This document shows positions 39,862-49,185 of a stretch of 64,000 nt of DNA, one piece after another. The notes under the pieces are model-generated. The model ran no database searches, was not told the DNA's origin, and worked only from the letters and a program-made list of their open reading frames with translations. Made by a program: the position numbers and the translations under genes. The stretch covers positions 62,001 to 126,000 of the IMG/VR virus record IMGVR_UViG_3300006033_000016; one strand, given 5' to 3'. Source of the DNA: a virus. The stretch's first letter is position 1; each line of letters starts with the position of its first letter.

Positions 39862-42800
39862 TCAGACCTGATCTCCGAAGAACCGTCGGTCAACAGAATA
39901 GAGACCGAAGAGTCGCTTGATTGGATATCTAGCATTCCACCAATACTGGAAATTATAGGAAGTTCTGGAATCTCTTGCGCGGAATACTCTGACATCCTCG
40001 TCTGGGTCGATCGGGCGGGCATTGCCTGCATCGTCTGTGTAGGGGCCTATAATTCCTCTGGCAACGAGATTTGTAAGAATGTCCACCAAGAATGTTTGGA
40101 TGATGGCCACTCCAGCTTGCTCAGAAGGAGGAACAATGGAAACAAGAGCGTTGTCCATCTGAGTACGGACCTCTCTAGTAGTGTATTCCTTCTGATTAAT
40201 GGCTACGCTAATTTCGTTGTTGTCATCACTGCTTCTGTCCACAGTGGTAGACTCTTCTATGCGGAAGACAGGAGCAACATCATCCCCCACATTGGACACA
40301 AAGACTACAGAGGCAGCTATAAGTTGCAGCTGCTCAGGCTCTGAATAAGTACGTATGGTGTCGAATCCAAATAGGTTCTTTCGAAGAAGCGTCTCTCCGG
40401 GGTCGGCGAAACTTGCGTTTCGCGCCGCAAAGGCTCCTGCAATGAAAGATCCGTCAAGGGTCACGCTCACCTGGGTCCCGTCCGTAAGAACGATTGTCTT
40501 GGTAGCCTCTGTGTTTCCAATCAATACTCTCTTACCATGAGCTGGATTTTCTCCAAATACTTGAAGAGTTCTTTGCGCGAGGAAGGTGAGAGTTCCTGCT
40601 GTATTTGAATCTCCAATAGCAGTTCCTATGGGAGCACCAACCCAAAGCGCGCGTTCTCCGCTCTGGAAGGGGTCATTCATCTTCTCGTTGTTGGCCAACG
40701 CAGCAGACAATGCAGAGAAGGTGTTCAATACAACAACGTCAGTAAGATTCTTTTCCTCTTCCGTTGCTTCTATTGCGGTAGTCACGTCCACAGCTGTGAT
40801 TATACCGTCTCCATCAGAATCAAACGCCTGACAGAAGTATGCGCCAGGTGCGTCATTATCATCCAAGGCTATCTGCGCCATTATGAGCAGATCGTTGGAG
40901 GTGGCGCTGGGACCAAGAAGACGGGCGGCTTCTTCGTAAGACAACGCACGAATTGGTGTGTTGTAAAGAGAAGCTGGACGTACAGTATTGGCAGTAATGT
41001 AGTAGAGAGATGCAGGCGCTGGCTCTTCTCCTATGGTTTCGTACCTAATCTCCACAGGGTTCACTGGCGCAGTCGCAAACGCAACGTACGGCTGACTTGT
41101 GGAAGGAACGGAGTAGGAAGAGATTAGAGCGTCTGTTACTGTGTCACGGATGTAGATAATGTTTAGAGGAACCCCATCCAACACCACGTAACGAAGACCT
41201 ACTGTACCTGTGATCACACCTAGTGTATCAGTGAACACTTGAGTTGGGTCGATTGTCTCCGTAACTAATGTGGTGAGAGACCAATCTAACACATCCTCGC
41301 ACACTGTATCAAAGGTCCACTGGTCTCCTATGACATGACGGTTGGCAGAGGTGGTTTGAGATCCGAGGTTCCTAACCCAGAGGTTGATTCCGCTGGAGAA
41401 GAAAAGCTGACCTCCGGGTCCGGTAGATTGTAGAAGACCAAACCCTCCTTCTGTGGTGCCTGTTAGGTAGGAGAAGGTGACTTGGTTATTTGCTCCTGTA
41501 ACGCCTACAGCAGAAACATCCAGAGAGAAGGATCTGTCATCTTTTGCGGTGATGTACGACCTTCTAGCATTAGCCTGGAACCAGTAGATGTCGTTGACAG
41601 CAAAGTTAGATGCCCCAAACTCCAGGTCTAGAAGGACGCCGTCTCCCAAGTCTACGTTCGAGTTGGTGGACAATGACTCAGATATGGAGAAGGTGCGAGC
41701 AGACCCGTTGTACTGAAGATCTGCCATCTCTCCCCATGACTGCCAGACGAAAGAAGCAGTGCGAGTTCCGGGCGCACCGCCTGCTGCGGTACAAACTAGA
41801 GCAAATCTACGGTTGTAGAGACCAGTGAATTCAGCATCATCCCTCAAAGAAACAATACCGGTTCCTACAACAGGACCTCCTACTGTGGTAGAGTAGTTAG
41901 GAGCCACAGCCGTCTGCGTCACAACACCAGAGTTTACGGCAGAAAAACTACTGTGCTGCTGAGTGTTGGTGAGAGCAGAATCAAGCTCCAAGAGGGAGGG
42001 ACCTACGCTTGTTACCTCGTAAAGTTCATCTCCGGTAACAACAGCACCTGTGTCATCTAGGATGATGGATATTACGTCACCAGTGATGTCAGTGAAATTT
42101 ACTGGTGTGCTGACTCCTCCTGGAGTGTCGAACTCAACAGCAACAGCAGGAGAGGCTAGGGTAGAGTGAAGCGGAAGTTGAGGCTGAGTGCCATCAGCAA
42201 CGGAACCAAAGGTTGAAGCTGCTGTTAAGGTAACTCCTGCGGCCACTTCTGGAATGGAAGCCCCGGAATCCAGCAAAACAGTAATGGTAGCAGGTATAGT
42301 GACACCAGGAGCCCCGAAATCTATACGATACCGTCTGTTGTAATTGTGGTTGGAAGAAGAGGTTGCTTGAATACCCACCACAGGACTTCCTGTGCCGGAA
42401 ACCTTGCGAACGTAGCCCGCTGTAGTGTAAGTGGCACCTACCATAGCGGCCGAAGGAAACTGCAATCCAGTGGTACCCAAAATAGCGTTGGCAGTTCCAG
42501 CGGTAACCTCTATGGAGGAAATACCAGGGTCAAACGAGTTTGAGCGAAGAGTGAGAAACCCGCCAGTAGCCTCAAGTGCAGTGCCAGTGGACTCAATCAC
42601 AGAGTTTATTTGTGATACTACCTGTGCAGTGGTAAAACTGCCTGCTGTAGCAAAGGTCACCACAAAAGGCGTGGAGTCGATAGTTACGTTGAGAATCTCT
42701 CCTCCTGCGAAGATGTAGGGACCCGCAAGAGTGGAGGTGATCTGCGCAGGCTCGTATCCTACGTCGGTAGATCCAGAGAAGGCATTCGAAACAGAAGCAT

Positions 42801-43335
42801 CGGGTGTGGTGATAGACACAGGTACGTAATAATGAACGTACTCTTCGTACCTCTCCTGATTTTCGGTATCTCCGATGAATCGGACCTCTCTCACTTCATC
42901 GAAAGGAAGCTCATCTTGAATGGTTCGAGAGGTAGACTGGTAGTCTAAACTGTAGGTGAAGTTGAGAGAGAACGCCTCAGGAGCAAGGAGAACAGAGTCA
43001 TAGATCCCACTTCCAGGAGTAGACTCTAGAAATCTCCACTTAGAGGCGGGGACAATTACGCCATCCGAACGAAAAAGTCTAGAAACTGTCTGATCGTTTA
43101 GTGCTGGTTGAGCCAGAGCTACAATGTGAGGGGAAACAGAAGGAAAGGATAGAGTTACGTCAGAAAGGTAGCTTCTACGAATAGGCTGGTTAAACACCGT
43201 TCTAAGACGAGTTCCCTTACCCACGTAACATGGAAGTCGAGCAAAACCAGTAAGCCCTGTGGGCGCTACTCGGTTTACTCTTCCAATATAAGTTCCAGGC
43301 TTTGTTGCACGATTTGTTACAAGAACGTCAGGCAT
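39862..43335 (-). CDS. Contractile tail sheath protein, 1157 aa
   Basis: The C-terminal 150 residues show the sheath pattern: VRTQMDNALVSIVP, DEDVRVFRARDS, NARYPIKRLFGLYSVDRRF. The N-terminus (VLVTNRATKPGTYIGRV) also fits. Between them is a very long strand-rich insert (residues about 190-900) with repeats of flagellin-like or immunoglobulin-like type (DSTPFVVTFATAGSFTTAQV). T4 gp18 has 659 residues, so this sheath probably carries extra outer domains. Promoter-like motif upstream. Confidence 0.85.
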   Translation of the reverse strand: MPDVLVTNRATKPGTYIGRVNRVAPTGLTGFARLPCYVGKGTRLRTVFNQPIRRSYLSDVTLSFPSVSPHIVALAQPALNDQTVSRLFRSDGVIVPASKWRFLESTPGSGIYDSVLLAPEAFSLNFTYSLDYQSTSRTIQDELPFDEVREVRFIGDTENQERYEEYVHYYVPVSITTPDASVSNAFSGSTDVGYEPAQITSTLAGPYIFAGGEILNVTIDSTPFVVTFATAGSFTTAQVVSQINSVIESTGTALEATGGFLTLRSNSFDPGISSIEVTAGTANAILGTTGLQFPSAAMVGATYTTAGYVRKVSGTGSPVVGIQATSSSNHNYNRRYRIDFGAPGVTIPATITVLLDSGASIPEVAAGVTLTAASTFGSVADGTQPQLPLHSTLASPAVAVEFDTPGGVSTPVNFTDITGDVISIILDDTGAVVTGDELYEVTSVGPSLLELDSALTNTQQHSSFSAVNSGVVTQTAVAPNYSTTVGGPVVGTGIVSLRDDAEFTGLYNRRFALVCTAAGGAPGTRTASFVWQSWGEMADLQYNGSARTFSISESLSTNSNVDLGDGVLLDLEFGASNFAVNDIYWFQANARRSYITAKDDRSFSLDVSAVGVTGANNQVTFSYLTGTTEGGFGLLQSTGPGGQLFFSSGINLWVRNLGSQTTSANRHVIGDQWTFDTVCEDVLDWSLTTLVTETIDPTQVFTDTLGVITGTVGLRYVVLDGVPLNIIYIRDTVTDALISSYSVPSTSQPYVAFATAPVNPVEIRYETIGEEPAPASLYYITANTVRPASLYNTPIRALSYEEAARLLGPSATSNDLLIMAQIALDDNDAPGAYFCQAFDSDGDGIITAVDVTTAIEATEEEKNLTDVVVLNTFSALSAALANNEKMNDPFQSGERALWVGAPIGTAIGDSNTAGTLTFLAQRTLQVFGENPAHGKRVLIGNTEATKTIVLTDGTQVSVTLDGSFIAGAFAARNASFADPGETLLRKNLFGFDTIRTYSEPEQLQLIAASVVFVSNVGDDVAPVFRIEESTTVDRSSDDNNEISVAINQKEYTTREVRTQMDNALVSIVPPSEQAGVAIIQTFLVDILTNLVARGIIGPYTDDAGNARPIDPDEDVRVFRARDSRTSYNFQYWWNARYPIKRLFGLYSVDRRFFGDQV

Positions 43336-43346
43336 CTTTCCTCTTT

Positions 43347-43363
43347 TATTACTATGTACTCTG
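43347..43363 (-). promoter_or_regulatory. Promoter-like motif before the sheath gene
   Basis: CAGAGTACATAGTAATA shares the GTACATAGTA core with the repeated motif but lacks the GAACCCT part; it ends about 12 nt before the ATG. Confidence 0.35.
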
Positions 43364-43399
43364 ATTATTACTCAGTAGGCATAGATTCGATAGGTATTA

Positions 43400-43894
43400 T
43401 CACTCTAAGTCTAGGGCTATCTCGTCCAGAGCGTTGACTTCGCCATCTCTTCCATCCAGCGAGTCCAAACCGTCTTCCTCGATCTCAGGTTCTGCGTTAG
43501 AAGGAGGTCCCTGACGTCCTGGATCCATATCCATCTTTTGGGATGCTAGATCCCGTAGAGTTCGATAGAACTCATGAAGGTCTTTCTCATGCTTCTCTGC
43601 ATCCCGAACCAATTTCTTAACCAGTTTAACCTGTTCACTATCGTGACCGTAACTATCCATAAATATATAGATTAGGTTTTGTCCACGATTGTTGTTCCAC
43701 CAATTAAGAAAGTCAGGCCAACTTTCTACCTCTATATTAGATTCAGATTTGGCAGCAAGTCGAATAGTCTCGTTTGCGTGCACCTCTCTCAAGAAGGCCC
43801 CAATACGATAAGAGATCGCATCTTGACCTCTACGTTCTGCTTCAGCAGCCAAGTTTTTCAAAAAGGGTACAAGGATGTTATGCATAGAAGACAC
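43400..43894 (-). CDS. Hypothetical protein, 164 aa
   Basis: Helical first two-thirds and an acidic tail (PEIEEDGLDSLDGRDGE). Directly upstream of the sheath gene in the transcript. Function unknown. Confidence 0.5.
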   Translation of the reverse strand: MSSMHNILVPFLKNLAAEAERRGQDAISYRIGAFLREVHANETIRLAAKSESNIEVESWPDFLNWWNNNRGQNLIYIFMDSYGHDSEQVKLVKKLVRDAEKHEKDLHEFYRTLRDLASQKMDMDPGRQGPPSNAEPEIEEDGLDSLDGRDGEVNALDEIALDLE

Positions 43895-43962
43895 TCTAAG
43901 GGTGAGTGGAACAAACCTAGATAAGCAGGAGAGGGTAACATTTAAGAATGAAACCTACTAAA

Positions 43963-44583
43963 TCACTCGGGTCTTTCTTTATTGTCTGAGAGACCCGACC
44001 AAGAGTCCAGGGCAGACAACCCGAGCACATCAGTTTGAGCGTAGGCAGACCTCTCATGTTCAGAATCCCTATAGGCAATCAAGAAAATCTGAGATAGAAT
44101 GGACTTAATTGATGCAAAGAATCCTACGCCCTCTGGCTTCTTCACTAAATGACCGTGTCGAAGAACAGCTGTGACAAAGTTAGGCAACTGCCATGCTCCT
44201 CCGGAAACCCACAAGAGAAAGCCAAAAAGTACGTCCTCTGTCACTATGGAGGTAATCAAACCCACAAAAAAGGATAAAAACATCAGGTCCTCCACCTGAG
44301 CGACATGAATTCTCTCATGCTGCTCTATTCTTTCGTCGTCTTCCACTGAGGGGTCCCTATGAGAAGGATGGTAGAGTATACCCCGACCCAAAGTAGTAGA
44401 GAACTTCCAAAAATTGGAAAACCAAGGACGCCAGAAGGTAGTAAGAATCCCAGTTCTTTCCATGCGCAGAGATCTAAAACTGGCAAGCTGAAGTACGCAG
44501 GCTATAAGCACCAGGGCCCAGCAGATCACAGCCCAAGGAGCCACAAAAGAAAATCTTACCCATGAAAATACAATTCTAACCAT
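43963..44583 (-). CDS. Membrane protein with HExxH motif, 206 aa
   Basis: Transmembrane segments near residues 10-35 and 100-130. Between them QHERIHVAQ (near 88-96) is an HExxH zinc motif, and SEHERSAYAQ near 175 supplies a possible third ligand. This is the arrangement of small membrane-linked metallopeptidases, but I do not recognise the family. Overlaps the methyltransferase gene by 8 nt. Confidence 0.5.
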   Translation of the reverse strand: MVRIVFSWVRFSFVAPWAVICWALVLIACVLQLASFRSLRMERTGILTTFWRPWFSNFWKFSTTLGRGILYHPSHRDPSVEDDERIEQHERIHVAQVEDLMFLSFFVGLITSIVTEDVLFGFLLWVSGGAWQLPNFVTAVLRHGHLVKKPEGVGFFASIKSILSQIFLIAYRDSEHERSAYAQTDVLGLSALDSWSGLSDNKERPE

Positions 44584-46462
44584 TTTTAGACTCCATTTTG
44601 TTAATGAACTTTATCTTGTGACCATTGGTCAGGTAGGAAGAAAACCTAGTTCTCATGACATCAATTGCTTGTTTGTTGGAGTCAACGAGGATGAAGTGTC
44701 TATTGTTTTTTAGTGCTGCCTCGCCGACAGTTCCACTTCCAGCAAATATGTCCAATACTATTCCTCCAGGAGGGCTAGAGGCTCTAACTATTCGTTCAGC
44801 CAGTCCTACAGGCTTTTGTGTAGGATAACCAGTCTTTTCTTTTCCTGTAGGACTTACAATGGTATGCCACCAACAGTTTCCGCATATAGCCATCTTGTTA
44901 TTTCTGCGTACTACCAAAGTGTGATGGGGGTCAACTGTAGCGCAGTAAACCATACCAGAGTAAGGAACTATGGAAATATGACGATCTCTCCAGATAGTAC
45001 TCTCAGTAGAGGTTCTACGCTGAACAATATACTTGGGCACACGCATTCGTGCCTTGACCGGCACAGTAGAAATGTTAGCGGAATGACCTAGCTTAAAGAA
45101 TATTTCTTGTACCTGGCTGGCTAGTGTGTAGCTGGTAGTGTGATAGCACCAGTCTTCTTCGCGGCTCTTTGCACGTCTAAGTCGTTTAGACCCATCACCA
45201 AGCATCAGGCCATGAAGTAGTCTAGATAGGTGTTGAGGACCCAGGTCCAAAAACTCACGAGGAATTTCCTTGTTGTAGGAGTAAGTTCCAAAGCTGCGGA
45301 CAAATGAATGTAATTGCTTATTGGAAATAGTGTAGGTACCCCGAGAGCAGGACCAAGACAACTTCATCCTAGAGAGAAGGTCTTCCAGCTCACGAGTGTT
45401 CTTAGTCTGAGAAATGCAAACTTCTTTCCTATCTCTGTAGGTGACCGTGCATCCCTCAGATAAAAACCACCCAATAAATTCACACCAATCCCCTAGGTCG
45501 AAGGAGGGGAGAGGCTTACCTGGTCTTTGGTATTCAACGACAGGCACAGAGTAGGTAGTCTCAGAGGTAGTCTCAGGGTCATATGTGACTTTATTGAGCA
45601 AAGACACATACTGCCACCTAGACACCTCAGATGATGGGACAAACACGTAAGACTTGCCGTGTTTTGGTCGAATCCACATGTTATGATTAGGAGTTACCAA
45701 CAAATCTATAGTCTTCGACTTCATGTGATACATGTCACCGTCATAATGGTAAGCGTGTAACTTAGAAGGATGACAGTATAGCAAGGATCCAGATGGGCTC
45801 ACAGACGCCAGAACATCCTGGTCAGTAAGGTCAGAAAACAATTTCCACCCACAACCTGTGAGGACTTCAGTATCAGAGGAGTAGCAGTCGGTTGGAAGTT
45901 TGCCCCGCTTAGCCTTTTCTTCTGAAACCATACCAGGGGCCATATAAGGTATCCTGTCAATGTCGTCCAAAGAAAAGAAATGGGACCCAAGAGATTTGAC
46001 CCACACATTTATGTTGTCATGCTTAGCTGGCCACCTATTTTTAGGCTTTCCTCCATAATCATATGCCCAAATTATCTCATTAAGATAATTTTCTCTACCA
46101 AATATGGAGTCTCCTACTATCCTAACGTAGGGAGACTCTCGGTAGTCCAAGTGGAGGTAGAGGCTTCCACTTGGCTTCAGCACTCTATGTATTTCTTGAA
46201 GCCTTAAAGAGATAAATTGAAGATAAGCTCCGTGATAAGAGTCTGTGTAGGACATAACCTCTCCTAGGTCTTGTACTACATATTGGCGGTCACCAAATCC
46301 TTTCCTGTCCCCTTCTCCTACTACAGAAGACATCTTGGCATTTTGCCTTTTTTGTGTGTGTCCTGTGTTGAAGGGAGGGTCGGTGTACACCAAGTCAACA
46401 GACTCATCAGGCAGCATTCTTAGAATGTCCAAATTCTCTGCCCAGTAAATTTTGTTAGACAT
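44576..46462 (-). CDS. DNA methyltransferase (DPPF type) interrupted by an intein, 628 aa
   Basis: Residues 1-192 and 530-628 join to a 291-residue methyltransferase: DPPFNT near 28-33 (catalytic motif IV), TQKPVGLAERIV and DIFAGSGTVGEAAL (motif I, S-adenosylmethionine binding), order as in beta-class N6-adenine or N4-cytosine enzymes. The insert is an intein with its own endonuclease. After splicing the joint is TD-CWWHT. The enzyme would modify phage DNA against host restriction. Confidence 0.85.
   Translation of the reverse strand: MSNKIYWAENLDILRMLPDESVDLVYTDPPFNTGHTQKRQNAKMSSVVGEGDRKGFGDRQYVVQDLGEVMSYTDSYHGAYLQFISLRLQEIHRVLKPSGSLYLHLDYRESPYVRIVGDSIFGRENYLNEIIWAYDYGGKPKNRWPAKHDNINVWVKSLGSHFFSLDDIDRIPYMAPGMVSEEKAKRGKLPTDCYSSDTEVLTGCGWKLFSDLTDQDVLASVSPSGSLLYCHPSKLHAYHYDGDMYHMKSKTIDLLVTPNHNMWIRPKHGKSYVFVPSSEVSRWQYVSLLNKVTYDPETTSETTYSVPVVEYQRPGKPLPSFDLGDWCEFIGWFLSEGCTVTYRDRKEVCISQTKNTRELEDLLSRMKLSWSCSRGTYTISNKQLHSFVRSFGTYSYNKEIPREFLDLGPQHLSRLLHGLMLGDGSKRLRRAKSREEDWCYHTTSYTLASQVQEIFFKLGHSANISTVPVKARMRVPKYIVQRRTSTESTIWRDRHISIVPYSGMVYCATVDPHHTLVVRRNNKMAICGNCWWHTIVSPTGKEKTGYPTQKPVGLAERIVRASSPPGGIVLDIFAGSGTVGEAALKNNRHFILVDSNKQAIDVMRTRFSSYLTNGHKIKFINKMESKNG
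44876..45886 (-). mobile_element. Intein with LAGLIDADG endonuclease, 337 aa
   Basis: Begins CYSSDTEVLTGCGW (block A with Cys1), has TPNHNMW (block B), two LAGLIDADG motifs (FIGWFLSEG and LLHGLMLGDG) and ends with HTLVVRRNNKMAICGN before Cys+1 of the host protein. All residues needed for splicing are present, so it should be active in both splicing and homing. Confidence 0.88.
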
Positions 46463-47532
46463 TACGAGGGTATGACCTTAACTTGCCAAGAGTGAAGGAC
46501 CCTGGGACCACTGTCAGACCCAGGAGTTTCCTGCACAAGCTTTACAGAAAAGGTTCCCAGTCTCTTTGGCACTATGGCACATGTTTTCTGGTCTACCAGG
46601 GCTATTCTTGGGTTATCAGTGATGAATATAGACCTAGCAGGAATCCAGTCTGCCTCGATGACCGCATGCTGTGAGAGGCGTACCGTCTCAGGAACACGTA
46701 TGGATGATATAGAGGGCGCAGTAGAGAGAGGAACTGCTTGACCCGTATCCAATCTAAATCCAACAGGTATGGATGAGTCAAACCCAGACTGGATTCTGAA
46801 CATATCAGGGTGTACCTGGTTGTCGAACCCAACATTAATCAAGCCCTCAAAAGAAGGAGTAATGGATATGTTGGAGGTCCAAAGAATGTCTTTTTGGTCA
46901 TCTGTAATATTCTGCTTGTCCAGACCAGAAGCTTGGAAATCAAGAGGTAGACGTACTTCCCATTTGTCCTCTTTCCTTTTGCTTCGTATGACATGACCTT
47001 TGTTAATGTGAGATAGCGGTCCGAATATGTACACCAGCAAGTCACGGATGTCCGCACATGTGGTTTCGTCTAAGGCCGCAATCCTAAGGTCTAAGGGAAC
47101 GTTAGCCAACATGGAAAGCTGAACTGAAGACGTATTAATGTTTATGGGCCAGGAATCTGTAATTCCTCCAAGACCTGGATTTTCGTATTCGAATCCGGTG
47201 TCAACTAGGATGATACATGGAAGCCGTTGTCTAAGTTCCCCCCAATAGCGTTGGAGCTGCACTTCATACACTGACGGGTCATCGCTATCCCTGGCTCCCT
47301 TAATGCGTGTCTCAAATTGCACAGAAAATCCCGCAGTAAGGTTGAGTAACCTTCTGTGTATCCCATCAGGAGATAAAAACAAACTAAGGTAGGACTGGAC
47401 AGCTGACTTGACTGTCTCAGTGACCCTGGCTTCGGCATCTTTGGCCACCACCTCTCTCTTTGAGCGAGGTACAGCAGTAAAAATGTAGTCTTCTGGTTTT
47501 TCTTCTGACACGTAACAATATAGCCGGGTCAC
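46462..47532 (-). CDS. Probable structural protein, 356 aa
   Basis: Strand-rich, with repeated Ig-like segments in its second half (SIRVPETVRLSQHAVIEADW, GTFSVKLVQET). GTG start. It lies at the head of the tail block, just after a terminator, so the block's promoter should be nearby. No family recognised. Confidence 0.5.
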   Translation of the reverse strand: MTRLYCYVSEEKPEDYIFTAVPRSKREVVAKDAEARVTETVKSAVQSYLSLFLSPDGIHRRLLNLTAGFSVQFETRIKGARDSDDPSVYEVQLQRYWGELRQRLPCIILVDTGFEYENPGLGGITDSWPININTSSVQLSMLANVPLDLRIAALDETTCADIRDLLVYIFGPLSHINKGHVIRSKRKEDKWEVRLPLDFQASGLDKQNITDDQKDILWTSNISITPSFEGLINVGFDNQVHPDMFRIQSGFDSSIPVGFRLDTGQAVPLSTAPSISSIRVPETVRLSQHAVIEADWIPARSIFITDNPRIALVDQKTCAIVPKRLGTFSVKLVQETPGSDSGPRVLHSWQVKVIPS

Positions 47533-47544
47533 GATTGGGGTTAA

Positions 47545-47583
47545 AGAGAAAAGGGCCAGTCATAACGACTGGCCCTTTTCTCT
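47545..47583 (-). terminator. Strong terminator
   Basis: 16-bp perfect stem (AGAGAAAAGGGCCAGT and complement), 7-nt loop, followed by CUUUAA. It overlaps the end of the 151-aa gene and separates it from the structural block. Confidence 0.85.
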
Positions 47584-47584
47584 T

Positions 47585-48040
47585 TCAATCTTCTAGAGAT
47601 TCTATAGCTTCTCTTAGCTCAGAAGAGCTAGCTCCTTTGGAGACTGGAGTCCTTCCGATCATCGCCACGTCCTCTACTGAAATGTACGTGGCAATTCCCC
47701 TTGTACCGGGATGGTCGACTACGAAGTGAGTTATATGGTCCATCTTACTCAGCAAGATACGCCGAGCGATCTTTATGAGTCCTACCTGCTGAACTTCCTT
47801 CTTACCTGAAGGCAAGGTCACAGTTCGACGAGTCAGTGGGTATAGGTGCTCTGAGGCAGAAGGATTTCGGATCCAACAATACTTCTTGGCTGAGTCCTTG
47901 CTAGAGAAGAGCAGAACTACGTATTTCCCTGTGGTCATGTCCAACTCGACAGCAGGGATGCCAGCGTCAGACCTCTCACTTATTGCCCAGAACTCATGGT
48001 CCAATGGGATTTTCTTTGTTTCTTCTTCGGGTGTTGTCAC
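47585..48040 (-). CDS. Hypothetical protein, 151 aa
   Basis: Soluble, mixed alpha/beta with a Lys-rich N-terminus. Overlaps the transglycosylase-like gene by 4 nt. No motif. Confidence 0.5.
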   Translation of the reverse strand: MTTPEEETKKIPLDHEFWAISERSDAGIPAVELDMTTGKYVVLLFSSKDSAKKYCWIRNPSASEHLYPLTRRTVTLPSGKKEVQQVGLIKIARRILLSKMDHITHFVVDHPGTRGIATYISVEDVAMIGRTPVSKGASSSELREAIESLED

Positions 48041-48828
48041 GACTCAGACTCCTCAGTATTAGAAGGTAGAGAAGGCGCTAAAGAAGCTTCCTTAAACCTA
48101 GTCATCCAAGTACTCACATTTCGGTAGTACCTATAGTTGAACCAACTAGGACTGTTATGCTGAACCCAATAGCCGTCCATACAGGGAACATCATACCTTA
48201 CGACCCTCACAGACCCATCATTTCTGTTTACAGAATGAACTCCTCTGTAACTAGAAATGGAAGAGCACGCAGCTTGGTAAGATTGCAAGGAGTGGGCAAG
48301 AAGTCGGATGCTAACCCGTGCCTCCAGTAGACTAGAGGCACGGGTTACACCAGCAGACACTGCAGCTCTTCCAGGCCATCTGTACTGGACTAGTCCAGCA
48401 TCAAATGCAGAAACACCAAGGGAAGACCTCCAGGAAGAATTATCTAAAAGTCGGGCTAAATCCGACTCTACAGGATCCCGGCCATAGCGAGCAGAGAAAG
48501 ACGAACTAAACGCTCTCCATTCATTCCTAGATATGGCGCATCGATTTAGTGAAGATTCCTGCATAGCTATAGCAATAGCTACCCATGGGTCAAAGGACTC
48601 ATTGCGAGTCTTCTCTTCCATCAACAACTTGGCGTATTCAAGAGAGCGCTGAGTGGCCTCTGAAGCACTCAGGTGCCGACCACATTCAAACCAACGTACG
48701 TTTCCTGATTCTCCTGTCTTGACCCGATGAATAGCAGCGGCAAGCCCAAGAGTCTCACTCTCCATGTCTTGCGCAGACGCTGGAACTGTGAGGGATAGAA
48801 TGGTCAATAAAAGAAAAAAGTATCGCAT
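48037..48828 (-). CDS. Exported lytic transglycosylase-like protein, 263 aa
   Basis: A clear signal peptide (residues 1-19, ending ASA-Q). WVAIAIAMQESSLNR near residues 82-96 matches the catalytic-glutamate segment of SLT-type transglycosylases, and later YxRGxxxVNR-like segments fit loosely. Such an enzyme would cut peptidoglycan from outside the membrane, in lysis or DNA entry. Next to it lies a small membrane coiled-coil gene. Evidence is limited to one motif. Confidence 0.55.
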   Translation of the reverse strand: MRYFFLLLTILSLTVPASAQDMESETLGLAAAIHRVKTGESGNVRWFECGRHLSASEATQRSLEYAKLLMEEKTRNESFDPWVAIAIAMQESSLNRCAISRNEWRAFSSSFSARYGRDPVESDLARLLDNSSWRSSLGVSAFDAGLVQYRWPGRAAVSAGVTRASSLLEARVSIRLLAHSLQSYQAACSSISSYRGVHSVNRNDGSVRVVRYDVPCMDGYWVQHNSPSWFNYRYYRNVSTWMTRFKEASLAPSLPSNTEESES

Positions 48829-48830
48829 AG

Positions 48831-48863
48831 AAAAATCAAGGGACTGGTTTGACCCAGTCCCTT
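48831..48863 (-). terminator. Rho-independent terminator
   Basis: 10-bp stem AAGGGACTGG/CCAGTCCCTT, 6-nt loop, then U-rich tail. It follows the 87-aa membrane gene. Confidence 0.8.
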
Positions 48864-48883
48864 CTCCGGTTGTTTTGATAGGT

Positions 48884-49147
48884 TCAGTTTACAGAGATAA
48901 AGGACTTAGGTGTAAGTGAGTTCATCTCCAGGGATGCAGAGTTATGCATCGCAGTAGCTTCTTCGTATAGGAGGGTAGCCTCCAAAAACAAGCTCTCGGC
49001 GCTCTCACTTCTACGCAAGGAATCACGGTGTAGCCGATCGAGAGCAGCGGCAGCAGCTTCAAGCTGGGCAAAGCGGGCCCTGAGATAGAAGAAAGCAACC
49101 ACTTCAACCAACAAAAACACCACAACAAAAAATGATACTAGGTACAT
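48884..49147 (-). CDS. Membrane-anchored coiled-coil protein, 87 aa
   Basis: The ATG at 49147 has GGAGG at perfect spacing and a promoter motif just upstream, so it is preferred over the longer frame that overlaps the kinase gene. One transmembrane segment (residues 3-22) is followed by a helix with heptads (ARFAQLEAAAAALDRL). The layout resembles inner-membrane spanin subunits, and the gene is near the transglycosylase-like gene; no second spanin is seen. Confidence 0.55.
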   Translation of the reverse strand: MYLVSFFVVVFLLVEVVAFFYLRARFAQLEAAAAALDRLHRDSLRRSESAESLFLEATLLYEEATAMHNSASLEMNSLTPKSFISVN

Positions 49148-49161
49148 TTGACCTCCTACCT

Positions 49162-49181
49162 CTATAGTATGGTAAGGGTTC
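49162..49181 (-). promoter_or_regulatory. Promoter-like motif before the membrane coiled-coil gene
   Basis: GAACCCTTACCATACTATAG lies just after the stop of the kinase gene and 15-35 nt before the start at 49147. Confidence 0.6.
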
Positions 49182-49185
49182 GATG

